The notes under the pieces are model-generated. The model was given only the letters and a program-made list of their open reading frames with translations. It did no database searches and was not told where the DNA came from. The position numbers and the translations under genes were made by a program. A stretch of DNA of 64,000 nucleotides, from positions 7,735,030 to 7,799,029 of the forward strand of contig NC_054877.1 in assembly GCF_018320785.1 (NCBI RefSeq), written 5' to 3'. Position 1 is the first letter of the stretch; each line of letters begins with the position of its first letter. This document shows, piece after piece, positions 63,953 through 64,000 of this stretch. The stretch is from Cheilinus undulatus (taxonomy: Eukaryota > Chordata > Actinopteri > Labriformes > Labridae).

Positions 63953-64000
63953 TCTCTCCAAGTCTGCTATCGGTAATAACAGCAACAAACAGCGATTGTA
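63953..64000. repeat. Start of a third copy of the 43.6/57.3-kb dispersed repeat
   Basis: CTCTCCAAGTCTGCTATCGG with AACAGCAACAAACAGCGATT matches 57571-57620. The copy runs out of the window. Confidence 0.4.

Overview
The window reads as vertebrate, almost certainly teleost, nuclear DNA. It is AT-rich, with long introns and GT/AG splice sites, and is densely covered by Tc1/mariner and hAT-type DNA transposons, LINE fragments, tRNA-derived SINEs and long microsatellites. There is no bacterial-style gene packing. All gene models below come from reading splice sites and frames by eye; none was checked against a database or transcripts.

Three multi-exon protein genes can be assembled, and each coding sum closes in frame. 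(1) 14120-20022, plus strand: a secreted short-chain collagen with a C-terminal C1q domain, best matched to otolin-1 of the inner-ear otolith matrix (5 exons counting a 5' UTR exon; 470 residues). (2) 26561-38959, minus strand: the visual (rod) arrestin S-antigen gene, 15 coding exons plus a non-coding first exon near 42063 (398 residues), including a 10-bp and a 15-bp microexon. (3) 48880-53820, minus strand: a claudin-15-like tight-junction protein (5 exons, 216 residues). The otolin-like and arrestin genes converge; arrestin and the claudin lie head-to-tail on the minus strand. Two of the three serve specialised sensory organs (ear, photoreceptor); the sequence shows no functional link between neighbours.

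Layout: 1-13.4 kb holds no recognisable host gene and is packed with decayed Tc1 elements, several with nested insertions. 13.4-20.2 kb is the otolin-like gene, with a 42-bp-period minisatellite in its second intron. 20.4-25.2 kb carries hAT-type elements and a LINE 3' part. 26-42 kb is the arrestin gene, with Tc1, hAT and TTAA-flanked elements in its introns. 42.3-48 kb has a GA tract, a LINE scrap, a perfect 32-bp palindrome and a ~1.95-kb GATA array that abuts a broken Tc1 copy. 48.9-53.8 kb is the claudin gene. 54-64 kb is intergenic: a foldback element, a TTTTTGCCA-type repeat carrying a SINE, LINE scraps, a Tc1 remnant and another SINE.

I found no operon-like or defence-like system and nothing that looks like a wholly new gene system. 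The most unusual items are structural: the GATA array with its two variant zones, the neighbouring palindrome, the 42-bp minisatellite with apparent four-unit higher order, a four-copy dispersed repeat with an expandable core, and the arrestin microexons.
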